Translations under genes and position numbers: made by a program | Part shown: positions 1 through 11,896 of the stretch, piece after piece | Layout of the letters: each line of letters begins with the position of its first letter | How positions within the stretch are numbered: position 1 is the first letter of the stretch | The notes under the pieces: model-generated | Database searches by the model: none | Told to the model about the DNA's origin: nothing | What the model saw: the letters and a program-made list of their open reading frames with translations, nothing else | Assembly (NCBI RefSeq): GCF_002270415.1 | Contig: NZ_NNRI01000008.1 | Coordinates: 248,001 to 312,000 of the forward strand | Length of the DNA stretch: 64,000 nt | From: Mesorhizobium sophorae | Lineage (GTDB): Bacteria > Pseudomonadota > Alphaproteobacteria > Rhizobiales > Rhizobiaceae | Direction of reading: 5' to 3'

Positions 1-726
1 ATAGATCGGCAGCAAGAGGCCAAGCGCGAACACCCAGGCATTCGACACCGCCGGCCAGACACCGCCGCCGGCGTCGCCGGAGTAGTTGTGGAAGGTGAAG
101 AGACGGCTGAAATCCCAGGTTTCGGCGGAGATCAGGCAGACCACGGCGATCAGGATCGCGCCAAAGAAGATCAGATAGCCCGAAAAGTCGGTCAGCTTCG
201 CTGTCAGCTTGATACCGAGATGGTTGATCAGCGCCTGGGCGCCGGTGATGATGACCAGGAAGATCATCTGGTTGGTCAGCGTGCCCTCGATGCCGAGTGC
301 CGGTCCGAAGGCGCCGACGAAGAACGTCCAAGTGCCGACATTGATGGCGCCGAGCACGGTGATCAGGCCGAGCAGGTTGAGCCAGGCCGTGACCCAGCCG
401 GTGCCGCGGTTGCCGAGGATCGAACCCCAGTGATAGAGGCCGCCGGCCGTCGGGTAGGCAGAGCTGATCTGCGACATGGCGACCGCGAACGTCAGCGAGA
501 CGAAGCAGCCGACCAGCCAGCCGATGCCGATGCCGATGCCGCCGGCGCCGGAGGTGCCTTGCGCCAGCGAATTGATGCCGCCCGACAGAATGCAGATGAT
601 GGAGAAGGAAACGGCGAAGTTTGAGAAGCGGCTGAGGCGCCGCTCCAGTTCCTGGGCGTAACCCATGCTGTGGAGGGCCTTTACGTCCTCCGCCTTGTCA
701 ACTTCAGTGTAACCCGGTGCTGCCAT
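1..726 (-). CDS. APC-superfamily amino-acid permease (5' part, runs off left edge)
   Basis: The minus-strand frame opens at ATG 726 and stays open to the window edge, giving the first 242 residues of an integral membrane transporter. After a soluble lead of about 28 residues it has a hydrophobic first helix ending GGINSL, then a glycine-rich second helix, then the motif SSAYPTAGGLYHW. That motif is typical of the amino acid/choline (ACT) branch of the APC superfamily. It probably imports an amino acid or amine; the substrate cannot be told. The gene follows the N-formylglutamate amidohydrolase-type gene by 23 bases on the same strand, so the two are probably co-transcribed, with uptake coupled to degradation. 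The C-terminal half lies outside the window. Confidence 0.85.
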   Translation of the reverse strand, partial: MAAPGYTEVDKAEDVKALHSMGYAQELERRLSRFSNFAVSFSIICILSGGINSLAQGTSGAGGIGIGIGWLVGCFVSLTFAVAMSQISSAYPTAGGLYHWGSILGNRGTGWVTAWLNLLGLITVLGAINVGTWTFFVGAFGPALGIEGTLTNQMIFLVIITGAQALINHLGIKLTAKLTDFSGYLIFFGAILIAVVCLISAETWDFSRLFTFHNYSGDAGGGVWPAVSNAWVFALGLLLPIY

Positions 727-749
727 TGGAAGTCCCCTGTTGTTGGTTC

Positions 750-1568
750 TTAGCTGGCCGATTGAACTGACTTTCCGACTGAATGCGATCTGGTGTGTCC
801 GGCCTCCTCTGGCTCCAGATCCGAAAAAATGCCCGTTAGCAGATCCGCCCATTTCCGCTGCCCGGTCTCGCCGGCGATTTCGTCGTTGCGGATTTCGATC
901 ATCGCGCACGGCAGGCCGCGCGAACGTGCGTGGCGCTCCAGCGTGAAATAGACGCGGTCGGCCGGCGAATAGGGCTCGTTGACGCCGACGGTGACGCCGG
1001 CAAGCCGCTTCAGCGCGCCAATCAAAGGCGACGCCAGCCGGCGGTCCTCGTCATGGATGATGCCGATATGCCAGGGCCGGTTGCGGCCCTTGTAGACCGG
1101 CGTGAAGGAATGCACGGAAACCAGGCGGGTTTCCTGCCCGCGCACCAGCCTGCCGTCGACAATCTCCTCGATGGCGGCATGAAACGGCTGCCACGACAGC
1201 GCTACACGGGCCGCGCGCTGCTTGTCCGACAGGCCGGCATTGCCGGGTATTGCCGTCGTCTCGCTGACAGGCGGCACCAGATCGGGCGCATCAAGCGGAC
1301 GGTTGCAGTCGATGACGAGGCGCGAAATGCGGGTTTCGACCAGCGTCGCGTCGAGCGCCTCGGCCATGCGGCGGGCAACCGGCAACGCGCCTGGATCCCA
1401 GGCGATGTGGCGGGACAGATCCTCGGCGGCGAGCCCGAGCGTGCCGAATTCGGCTGGCAGGAAATTCGAGGCGTGATCGCAGGTCAGCACGAAAGGGCTT
1501 GATCCGCCGGGGTTGGTCACCCTCACGGTATCAGACGATGCAAGGCTGGCGGGCCGTGCTTGCTCCAT
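750..1568 (-). CDS. N-formylglutamate amidohydrolase family protein (HutG-like)
   Basis: A 272-residue protein of the FGase/HutG amidohydrolase family. Known members hydrolyse N-formyl-L-glutamate to formate and glutamate at the end of one histidine degradation route; related ones act on other N-acyl amino acids. Family motifs seen are CDHASN near residue 30, SVHSFTP in the middle, NEPYSP and MIEIRND near the C-terminus, which supply metal and substrate contacts. Length is normal for the family. The gene sits 23 bases before the permease gene and diverges from an RpiR regulator. No other hut genes are adjacent, so histidine degradation is not shown and the true substrate may be another N-acyl amino acid. 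Confidence 0.82.
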   Translation of the reverse strand: MEQARPASLASSDTVRVTNPGGSSPFVLTCDHASNFLPAEFGTLGLAAEDLSRHIAWDPGALPVARRMAEALDATLVETRISRLVIDCNRPLDAPDLVPPVSETTAIPGNAGLSDKQRAARVALSWQPFHAAIEEIVDGRLVRGQETRLVSVHSFTPVYKGRNRPWHIGIIHDEDRRLASPLIGALKRLAGVTVGVNEPYSPADRVYFTLERHARSRGLPCAMIEIRNDEIAGETGQRKWADLLTGIFSDLEPEEAGHTRSHSVGKSVQSAS

Positions 1569-1703
1569 AGTCTGCCGTCCCCGGGGAGCGCTGTATCGTA
1601 TGTTACGTATTTTGTCTCATTGCGTCCCTATGGATGATTTCATACAGTTTACCCGGTTTTGTCAAATGCGATTTCGGAAAAGACAGTGGACAGGGCCAAG
1701 TCA

Positions 1704-1739
1704 TTTTGCAGCCAGGTGGAATCACCTGGCGTCGCAAAA
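1704..1739. promoter_or_regulatory. Extended dyad in the permease-operon/RpiR intergenic region, candidate operator
   Basis: The perfect inverted repeat GCCAGGTG-GAAT-CACCTGGC occupies 1711-1730. It is flanked by an outer pair TTTTGC (1704-1709) and GCAAAA (1734-1739), making a 36-bp dyad with a two-base asymmetry. It lies between two divergent genes, about 65 bases before the RpiR start. RpiR-family regulators bind such dyads, so operator function is inferred from position. No T-run follows on either strand, which argues against a terminator. Confidence 0.45.
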
Positions 1740-1805
1740 ATGCGGCCAAGACAAACAGACGGAGCCGGATGGGTTTAGCCATTCCGCTCCGGGGCGGGGG
1801 GAAAC

Positions 1806-2633
1806 ATGATTTCCAGCATTGCCGAACTGATCGCCGACCGCGTCGGCACGATGCCGGCCAGTGAAAGGCGCGCAGCCCACACCCTGATCGCCAGCTATCC
1901 GATGATCGGCCTCAAGACGGTTGCTGAATTCTCGGCCGCGGCCGGCGTCTCGTCGCCGACGATCCTGCGCTTCGTTGCCCGGCTCGGCTTCCAGAATTAC
2001 CCTGAATTCCAGTCGAGCCTGCAGGACGAACTGGCGGCGCAACTGCAATCGCCGGCGATAAGGACGCTCAACCCGCCCTCGCCCGGCGGCGGCACCGCGT
2101 CACCGATGCTGGAAGCGACGCTCGACAATATGCGCGAGACGTTCAGGCACCTGTCCGACAAGCAGCTTGCCGACATCGCCGCCCGCCTTGCCGACCGACG
2201 CGGCAAGACCTTCCTGATCGGCGGCCGCTTCACCGATCCGCTGGCGCGTTACATGGCCGCCCACCTCGCCATCATCCAGCCCGAGGTCTTTCACCTCGCC
2301 GGCCAGGAAAGCATGTGGCGCGACCGGCTGATCGACATGGGCAAGCGCGACGTGCTGGTGATTTTCGACATCAGGCGCTACCAGGACAGCCTCCTCCGCT
2401 TCGCCGAGAAAGCACACCAGCGCGGCGTTCAGATCGTGCTGTTCACCGACCAGTGGCTGTCGCCGATCGCCCGCTTTGCCCGCCACGTCATTGCCGGACG
2501 AACCGCGGTGCCGTCGGCATGGGACTCTTCGGCAGCCCTCTTCGTCGTCGCCGAAACACTAATCGGAGCCGTCACAAGGCAGCTGGAAGCAGAAGGCGCC
2601 AAGCGCATCCGCGAGATGGAAGGTCTGCGTTAG
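1806..2633 (+). CDS. MurR/RpiR family transcriptional regulator
   Basis: A 275-residue protein with the standard two-domain layout. An N-terminal HTH_6 domain covers about residues 1-77 and includes KTVAEFSAAAGVSSPTILRF. A C-terminal SIS domain covers about 125-260, with the nucleotide- or sugar-type loop IGGRFTDPLARYMA. SIS domains sense phosphosugars or other small ligands. The ATG follows GGGGGGAAAC as ribosome binding site. It diverges from the amidohydrolase/permease pair, its most likely target, with a strong dyad in between. Ligand unknown. Confidence 0.9.
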   Translation: MISSIAELIADRVGTMPASERRAAHTLIASYPMIGLKTVAEFSAAAGVSSPTILRFVARLGFQNYPEFQSSLQDELAAQLQSPAIRTLNPPSPGGGTASPMLEATLDNMRETFRHLSDKQLADIAARLADRRGKTFLIGGRFTDPLARYMAAHLAIIQPEVFHLAGQESMWRDRLIDMGKRDVLVIFDIRRYQDSLLRFAEKAHQRGVQIVLFTDQWLSPIARFARHVIAGRTAVPSAWDSSAALFVVAETLIGAVTRQLEAEGAKRIREMEGLR

Positions 2634-2758
2634 ACCGTCAACGTTACACAGATTTAATGTGCGCAGACACTGGCGAGTTGTCATAAAGGCGCGATATCGG
2701 GGCGTCTTCTTGCCTTAGAATAGCCTCGCTGCGTCTGCTTCCTTTCGGGAAATCGCCA

Positions 2759-2861
2759 ATGCATGTCGCTCAAAAGTGGCCCCGGTTTTGAGATAACGAC
2801 ATGCATAAACAAAAGACCTAAAGCGCGTCACATGAATCCGTTTCGACGCGACGCGCTTTAG
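2759..2861. repeat. Rhizobial intergenic palindromic element, two hairpin modules
   Basis: Two back-to-back inverted repeats. The first has outer arms ATGCATGTCG (2759-2768) and CGACATGCAT (2797-2806) and inner arms CTCAAAA and TTTTGAG. The second has perfect 12-bp arms CTAAAGCGCGTC (2818-2829) and GACGCGCTTTAG (2850-2861). The layout resembles mosaic intergenic repeats known from rhizobial genomes; that assignment is from recollection. It ends 33 bases before the efflux operon and may affect its transcription or mRNA. Confidence 0.6.
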
Positions 2862-2894
2862 ACGGAAGGATCGTTTTGCCCAACCGGAGTGCCG

Positions 2895-4054
2895 ATGGCC
2901 GCCTGGAAACAGATACTTTTCGCGCTTGTGGTGCTGGTCGTGGCGGCAGCCGCTTGGCTGCGCTTTTTTCCGGGCGCACCCGACGTGCTGGCACGCTGGG
3001 GGATAGACTGGGTTTATGCGGCAACGCCCCCGGCTGAAACCGGGGCCCCCAACGCCAAGCAGGCAAACGGCGGCAATGGCGGCAACCGGCGGGTGAACGT
3101 GGTCGCCCTGGCCGCCACTACGGCTGTTATCAACGACCGCCTGCAGGCGATCGGCACCGGCCGTGCCAATGCCTCGGTGACCGTCAATCCATACAGTTCC
3201 GGCCGCCTTGCCGAACTGCTGGTCGAATCTGGCAGCCACGTCGACAAGGGACAGATCATTGCCACCCTCGATTCCGAGACCGAGGTGATCGCGCAGGATC
3301 GTGCCAAGCTCGTCTTACAGGACTCGCAGAACAAGCTCGACCGGGTGAAGTCGCTGCGGGCTTCCAACGCAGCGACACCGGTCGCCGTCGCCGATGCCGA
3401 AGTGGTGCTGGCGGTCGCCAACCTGGTACTTCGCGATGCCGAACTTGCCCTGCAGCGCCGCTCCATCATCGCACCGATCGCCGGCACTGTCGGCATCCTG
3501 CCGATCGCCGCCGGCAATTATGTGACCAACCAGTCGGCGATCGCCACGCTCGACGACCGCTCCAGTATCCTTGTCGATTTCCTCGTGCCCGAACGTTTCG
3601 CCGCCGCCGTCAAGGTCGGCGCGCAATTGACGGCGACGCCAATCGCCAATCCCAGCAAAGCCTACACCGGCACGGTTTCGGCCATCGACAACCACGTCGA
3701 CGAAAAGAGCCGCACCCTTCTGGTCAAGGCCAAGATTGCCAACCCGGCCGATTCGCTGCGCGCCGGCATGTCGTTCGGCATCATCATGAAGTTCGCCGGC
3801 GAGACCTATCCGGCCGTCAGCCCGCTGGCGATCCTCTGGGGCTCGGACGGCGCCTATGTCTGGCAGGTCGAGGACGGCAAGGCCAGGCGGGTCCCGGTGC
3901 GCATCATCCAGCGCAACAGCGAGACCGTGCTGATCGACGCGGAGATCGACAGCGGCGACATGGTGGTGACCGAAGGCACCCAGAGTGTCAGCGAGGGCGG
4001 CGCCGTGCGCCTGGCCGGCGAAGAGCAGCGCGCCGCGGACGCCGCTCAAGGCTC

Positions 4055-4058
<4 letters not shown>
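2895..4058 (+). CDS. RND efflux periplasmic adaptor (membrane fusion protein)
   Basis: A 387-residue HlyD/AcrA-type adaptor linking an inner-membrane RND pump to an outer-membrane channel. It has an N-terminal membrane anchor (about residues 4-24), a beta-barrel start near NDRLQAIGTG, a lipoyl half-motif SGRLAELLVESGSHVDKGQ, a short alpha-helical hairpin, the second lipoyl half around RRSIIAPIAGTVG, and a C-terminal membrane-proximal domain. ATG 2895 is preferred over in-frame GTG 2889 because GGAG at 2886-2889 is then correctly spaced. The stop overlaps the pump gene by ATGA. No outer-membrane factor gene is nearby. Confidence 0.9.
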
Positions 4059-7186
<3,128 letters not shown>

Positions 7187-7236
7187 AGAAGTCCAAGAAA
7201 GTGTGTCGCGGTTTTCCGCCCGTGAATAGGCAGTGC

Positions 7237-7647
7237 CTATCTCAAGAACCGGCCTTCGATCGACCAGCGCGCGGCGAGGAAATTCAGCACCGCCGCCACC
7301 ACGACGCCGCCGATCTTTGCCGGCCAAACTCCGACGGTAGCGGCAAACAGCGCGATCGAAAGGCTGGAGACACCGAGCGAAATCAGCGCCCCGAGCGAGG
7401 CGAAACGAAGGAAGGCGTCACGCAGCCGGATGGCTTGATTGCGCTCGAACGCCCAGAAGCCGTTCGCCACGAACGAAAAGCTGACGGCGATGAACCAGGC
7501 AACGATGTTGGCGGGCACCGGCGGCATCTGCAGCTTGAGCAGCAGGTAGAAGCTGGCAAGGTCGATGGCCGTGTTGGCAAGTCCGACGATGGCAAAGCGG
7601 ACGATCTTATTGCCGGTCGAACGCCGGGGCTGGTCGGCGCCGCTCAT
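7237..7647 (-). CDS. GtrA-like membrane protein
   Basis: A 136-residue protein with four predicted transmembrane helices and the GtrA-family start region FAIVGLANTAIDLASFYLL, followed by FVANGFWAF. GtrA proteins are thought to flip polyprenyl-phosphate-linked sugars across the inner membrane. It is the last gene of a tightly packed minus-strand cluster and overlaps the deacetylase gene by 4 bases (ATGA). With the GT2 enzyme it would make up the make-and-flip part of a lipid-linked sugar pathway. Confidence 0.85.
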   Translation of the reverse strand: MSGADQPRRSTGNKIVRFAIVGLANTAIDLASFYLLLKLQMPPVPANIVAWFIAVSFSFVANGFWAFERNQAIRLRDAFLRFASLGALISLGVSSLSIALFAATVGVWPAKIGGVVVAAVLNFLAARWSIEGRFLR

Positions 7648-8456
7648 CCCTTGCCGTCCATGATTGCGACACCGGCGCGGGCCAGGCTGGCGCCGAAATC
7701 GTCCGATGCCAGGACCGCGAATTCGACCTCGCGCACGCTTTGCATCGGGTCACGCGCGCGCAACGTCTCGTCGACATGGCCGGGGTGGCACATGAACAGC
7801 CCCCGTTCCGGCAATGCCTCGACGGCGGCCTGCAGCACGGATGCGAACTTTTCGGGCCGCCGCCAGTCATAGATGCCGGCGAGCGGTTCGAAGACGGTGA
7901 AGCCGGCATGCAGCATGGACCGGTTGAACCCGGCGGCGAGCGCTGCGATCGCGGCGACTTTCGGCGCCGTGCCGGCCAGTGCCGGCGCGCCGCGCAGCGC
8001 CGGCCTGTCGGCTTCGTCGTGCAGACGCGCGCGCAGCCATGTGCGCACGACGGGAAGAAAATGCACATGCTGATGCCCGTCGACGAAATCGGGGCGGCGC
8101 CCGAGTGCTTCGACGAAGCGGCTGTACTGGGCGTCGAGTTCGGCATGGACATCGAGGTCGTCGATGCGGCCGCGCAGAACAGGCAACGCCAGCGAGCGGA
8201 GTGGTGGCAGCCGGCCTTCCGGCGCCAGGCTCGACCGGCCGGTGACGGCAGGCTGGTCGGTCAAGGTAAGATGCAGCCCGACCGCGACACGGCCACACAG
8301 GGGCTTTATGCGCTCAGCCTCCTGCGCCCATTGCGCAAAGCCGGTCATGCAGCTGGTACCGGTCAGGCGCCCACGATCGAGCAGGTCGAGGATCGCGGCG
8401 GAAACGCCTGGCGCCAGGCCGTAGTCGTCGGCGATCAGGCGGATGCGCCGCTTCAT
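7644..8456 (-). CDS. ChbG/HpnK (YdjC) family sugar deacetylase
   Basis: A 270-residue metal-dependent carbohydrate deacetylase. Family motifs are RLIADDYGLAPGV at the N-terminus (metal-binding DD), HLTLTDQPAV, FVDGHQHVHFLP and MCHPGHVDE. The frame is open further upstream, but ATG 8456 forms ATGA with the stop of the glycosyltransferase gene and starts exactly at the conserved N-terminus. YdjC relatives remove acetyl groups from chitooligosaccharides (ChbG), from hopanoid-linked sugar (HpnK) and from undecaprenyl-phosphate-GalNAc (NaxD). The neighbours here favour a lipid-linked aminosugar as substrate. Confidence 0.85.
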   Translation of the reverse strand: MKRRIRLIADDYGLAPGVSAAILDLLDRGRLTGTSCMTGFAQWAQEAERIKPLCGRVAVGLHLTLTDQPAVTGRSSLAPEGRLPPLRSLALPVLRGRIDDLDVHAELDAQYSRFVEALGRRPDFVDGHQHVHFLPVVRTWLRARLHDEADRPALRGAPALAGTAPKVAAIAALAAGFNRSMLHAGFTVFEPLAGIYDWRRPEKFASVLQAAVEALPERGLFMCHPGHVDETLRARDPMQSVREVEFAVLASDDFGASLARAGVAIMDGKG

Positions 8457-9442
8457 GCCTCGCGAGCGCCCGGTGCCAACCTGTCGGGAGCGACGTCGCT
8501 GCGTACGACATCGCGCACGATATAGACCGGCCGATCCTTGCTTTCGCTGAGCGTGACCCAGACATATTCGCCAATCAGCCCGAGAAGGGTCAGGTTGAGG
8601 CCGCCGAGCAGGACGACGGCGACCAGCAGGCTGGGATAGCCGGGAACGGCAATGCCGTAGAAGATCACCTCGAAGAACACCTTGGCGCCGTAGACCGCGC
8701 CGGCAAATGCGGCAAGCAGCCCGCTGAGGCTGATCAAGCGCAGCGGAATGACGGAAAAGGAGGTGAAACCTTCCAACGAGAAGGCGATCAGGTTGAGCCG
8801 GCTCCATTTCGACGTGCCGCTGGCGCGGTTCTCCGGCGAATAGGGCAACGCCTTCTGGCGGAAGCCGGCCCAGGCAAACAGGCCCTTGTTGAAGCGTCGT
8901 TTGTCACGCAGGCTGGTCAGCGCACGCGCCACGGCACCGCGCATGACGCGAAAGTCGCCGGCATTTTCGGGAATGTCGAAACGCTGGCTGCTGTTGATCA
9001 GGCTGTAGAAAAGCCGCGCCAGCTGACTGCGTCGCCAACTGGCCTCACGCCTGTCGTTCTGCGCGTAGACGACATCGATGTCGGGATGCTCCACCAACTC
9101 GGCGATCAGCTTCAGGCTGATGTCCATCGAATGCTGGAGGTCGGCGTCCATGATCAGCACCATGTCGCCGCGCGACTGGTCGAGGCCGGCGAGCACGGCG
9201 ACTTCCTTGCCGAAATTGCGGCTGAGGCGGACGATCTCCCATGACCCCGTCAGCACCTGCGAAAACCGTTTGGCGCCATCGTCGCGGCTGCCGTCGTCGA
9301 CCAGGATCTTGTGCACGTCCATGCCGAAGCGCTCTGCCACCGCTGCCTCCAGCGCGGCAAGCAACTCGGCGAAGGCCAATGCCGACGGCGCCTCGTTGAG
9401 GAACGGCGCGACGATATCGAGTACCGGCCGCGACTCAGCCAT
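8453..9442 (-). CDS. GT2 polyprenyl-phosphate glycosyltransferase (GtrB/ArnC/DPM1-like)
   Basis: A 329-residue membrane-bound glycosyltransferase. It shows the GT-A signature LVDDGSRDDG, the donor loop LSRNFGKEVAV, the metal-site stretch DADLQHSMD, and two C-terminal membrane helices around 240-310 as in GtrB and ArnC. Such enzymes move a sugar from a nucleotide donor to undecaprenyl phosphate on the cytoplasmic side. ATG 9442 is preferred over 9457 because GGGGGT lies six bases before it. It overlaps the GT87 gene by 8 bases and the deacetylase gene by 4, so the four genes are clearly one operon. Confidence 0.88.
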   Translation of the reverse strand: MAESRPVLDIVAPFLNEAPSALAFAELLAALEAAVAERFGMDVHKILVDDGSRDDGAKRFSQVLTGSWEIVRLSRNFGKEVAVLAGLDQSRGDMVLIMDADLQHSMDISLKLIAELVEHPDIDVVYAQNDRREASWRRSQLARLFYSLINSSQRFDIPENAGDFRVMRGAVARALTSLRDKRRFNKGLFAWAGFRQKALPYSPENRASGTSKWSRLNLIAFSLEGFTSFSVIPLRLISLSGLLAAFAGAVYGAKVFFEVIFYGIAVPGYPSLLVAVVLLGGLNLTLLGLIGEYVWVTLSESKDRPVYIVRDVVRSDVAPDRLAPGAREA

Positions 9443-10616
9443 TTGCGACCCCCGCATTCACCACCTTTTCTCCCGCCTTGGCCCAGAACCACCAGATCAG
9501 GGAACAGGCGATGAAAGCAATCGCGATCGGCCGGAACCAGGGGTAAAGGAAAGCATGCACATGTTGCTCGACGCCGCTCAGCCCGGTCGCGAACAGCGCC
9601 GTTGACAGCACCGAGGCGAAGACGCCGCCTCGTTCCTCGCGCCACAACAGGGCGACGGCGAGCCCGGCGGGCACGGCGATCATCGCATAGGTGTTGGGCT
9701 CGACGCGCGGATTGAAGACACACATGTAGAAAGTGGCTGTCAGGAAGATCGCCAGCCCGGCCGTCCCCCGCTCGAGCTTGCGATCGAACCAGAGCACGGT
9801 CGAGAGCGTCAACAGGCCGACCACGAAGCGCACCGCCGTGGCGCCGGATTCCGCGATGGGCATCCCCGCCGCAGCAAAAGGCGCGGTGAAATCGGAGGCA
9901 ACAAAGCGGCTGGTCTTGTCGACCGCCATCGAGGTCAGCATGCGGGCGAAATCAAGATACTGGCCGTTCAGATAACTGGCTGGCGCGAAAGCATAAGGTA
10001 TGGCGAGCACGAACAGCACCGCCAGCACCAGCACCGGGATCAGCCGGGGGCGCAGCCCTCCTGCCAATAGCAGCATGATGATAGCGGTCGGCTTGGCGAT
10101 GACGGCCAGCGAAGCCCAGAAGAAGGTCTCGGCGCGCCGACCTTCAAGCGCCGAAAGCGTAAGGAGCCAGCAGGCGCCGGTCAGCAGTATTGTCGATTGT
10201 CCGTTGCGGATCGCGCCAAGCGCCAGCGGCAGAGCGAGGAAGAGACCGAATGAAAGCAGCCAGGTCAGTTGCTGACCGCCGAGCTTGCGAACCTGCCGCA
10301 TTGCGGCAAAGGTCAGCACCGCGAAGCCGAGGACATGCCACACCAGGCCGCCCAGATGCGCGCCCAGCTTCAACAGCGGAACATAGAGCGCGGCAAAAGC
10401 CGGCGCGTAGAGATACCCCATCTGGGAGCCAAGATTGTAGAGCGGCCGGCCGGCCAGAAATTCCTCGCTGCCAAATTTGTAGGCCCCCAGCACCGAATGC
10501 GTGTCCGGCGACCACAGGACCATGACAAGAACGATCAGGAACGCTCCGATCCACATGCTAAGTCCCAAACGGTCGAAAACCGGCTTGGCAATCGTCATCA
10601 AGTCACTCCACACCAC
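9435..10616 (-). CDS. GT87 (DUF2029) family integral membrane glycosyltransferase
   Basis: A 393-residue polytopic protein with about ten hydrophobic segments and the DUF2029/GT87 features SPDTHSVLGAYKFG, RPLYNLGSQMGYLYAP, AIRNGQ and AVIAKPTAIIML. GT87 enzymes use polyprenyl-phosphate sugars on the outer face of the membrane and include mycobacterial mannosyltransferases. It is the first gene of the GT87-GT2-YdjC-GtrA operon and is the natural final transferase of that pathway. The start may instead be ATG 10598. The acceptor is unknown; a lipid A, hopanoid or surface glycan are candidates. Confidence 0.82.
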   Translation of the reverse strand: MVWSDLMTIAKPVFDRLGLSMWIGAFLIVLVMVLWSPDTHSVLGAYKFGSEEFLAGRPLYNLGSQMGYLYAPAFAALYVPLLKLGAHLGGLVWHVLGFAVLTFAAMRQVRKLGGQQLTWLLSFGLFLALPLALGAIRNGQSTILLTGACWLLTLSALEGRRAETFFWASLAVIAKPTAIIMLLLAGGLRPRLIPVLVLAVLFVLAIPYAFAPASYLNGQYLDFARMLTSMAVDKTSRFVASDFTAPFAAAGMPIAESGATAVRFVVGLLTLSTVLWFDRKLERGTAGLAIFLTATFYMCVFNPRVEPNTYAMIAVPAGLAVALLWREERGGVFASVLSTALFATGLSGVEQHVHAFLYPWFRPIAIAFIACSLIWWFWAKAGEKVVNAGVANG

Positions 10617-10804
10617 CCCGGAACAGGCCCTTGCCGGCGCTGTCAGGCATTCGATGGCGGCGGCATATCACGGACAAAGCGGCGCGGCATAGAGGGCTGA
10701 AAGAGTGGATGGTGCCCCGACGGCACCGGCGGCAGCCGGACATCGCCATTTTTGGCGTCGAGAGCGTCTGGAGGCTTCGTGTTCGAGCTTCGAGCACCTT
10801 CATG

Positions 10805-11842
10805 CTAAGGCCGGATGAACACCTTGCCGTTGGGCTTGGCCAGTTCCGCCGGCACCCGCGCCATTGCCTCGGCGAGCGGCACCACCGCCGTCACATCGGT
10901 CGACCAGCGCCCATCGGAGAACCGTTTCTGCGCTTCCAGGATCGCCGGGCCGCGGCGGTCGCGAAACTGGCGCATCCACTCGCTCAGCCAGAAACCCTCT
11001 ATGTGCTTGTGCTGGAAGATCAGTTGGCCGGGTTCACGGATGATCGTGGCTTCGGGATCGAGCCGCCCATAGATGATCCAACGCGAGCGCTTCGGCATGA
11101 CGTCGAAAATGGCAGAGGCAAGCGGCCCGGTGACCGCGTCGAGGAAGATGCGCGGCTGTTCGGCCTTCATCACCTCGTGTAGCACCTTCTTGAAATCCGG
11201 CGCCTTTTCGTTGAGGACGTACGCCGCGCCAAGCTCCTTCAGAGGCGCGATCTGATCGTCGCGGCGCACCGTGACGATGGGTCGAAAACCCGCTTCCCTG
11301 GCCAGGCCGATGATCAGCTTGCAGAGCTGGCTGGCGCCGGCGGTCATGACAAAGGCCTTTTCGCCCTCCTCTTTGACGATGTCGAACATGGCGAGCGCGG
11401 TGAGCGGGTTGACGATCATCGCCGCGCCATCCTCGTCGCGGACGGTGTCGAGCAGCGGGATGCAGACCACCGCTTCCGCCACCGCATATTCGGCCCATGA
11501 GCCCCAGTTGGTGACGCCTGTGGCGAAAGCGACGCGCTTGCCGACGAGGCTCTTGGGATAGGGCTCATCGCCACTGGCGACGACGGTGCCGACGCCCTCG
11601 AAGCCGGCCGGTTGGCCCTTGGCGCGCGGCTGGCCATACTGACCCTTGATGAAGGCGACATCGGACGGATTGATCGAGGCGAGACTGACCTTGATCAGCA
11701 CCTGCGTCGGCCCCGGCATCGGAACCGCGATGCTGCCCGGTTCGAGATAAGGCTCCATAGCCTCCAGCACGCTGCCGGAAGGTGTCCTTGTGTAGCCGTC
11801 GCCGACAAGCAGCAGCGCCTTCATTTCGGAGGGGACGGTCAT
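10805..11842 (-). CDS. Medium-chain dehydrogenase/reductase (quinone-oxidoreductase-like)
   Basis: A 345-residue MDR-family oxidoreductase. The GroES-like N-terminal half contains SINPSDVAFIKGQYG and PAGFEGVGTV; the Rossmann half has MTAGASQLCKLIIGLAREAG in place of the usual AAAGGVG, followed by LGAAYVLN. No structural-zinc cysteine cluster is seen, so it belongs with the zinc-free quinone/enoyl reductases, using NADPH. It stands alone between the glycosyltransferase operon and the acyl-CoA dehydrogenase gene, both on the same strand. Substrate unknown. Confidence 0.8.
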   Translation of the reverse strand: MTVPSEMKALLLVGDGYTRTPSGSVLEAMEPYLEPGSIAVPMPGPTQVLIKVSLASINPSDVAFIKGQYGQPRAKGQPAGFEGVGTVVASGDEPYPKSLVGKRVAFATGVTNWGSWAEYAVAEAVVCIPLLDTVRDEDGAAMIVNPLTALAMFDIVKEEGEKAFVMTAGASQLCKLIIGLAREAGFRPIVTVRRDDQIAPLKELGAAYVLNEKAPDFKKVLHEVMKAEQPRIFLDAVTGPLASAIFDVMPKRSRWIIYGRLDPEATIIREPGQLIFQHKHIEGFWLSEWMRQFRDRRGPAILEAQKRFSDGRWSTDVTAVVPLAEAMARVPAELAKPNGKVFIRP

Positions 11843-11896
11843 CGGAACACTCCTTGCTTGGACCTGCCGGCGGCGCCGGGTGACGAATGCCGGCGC

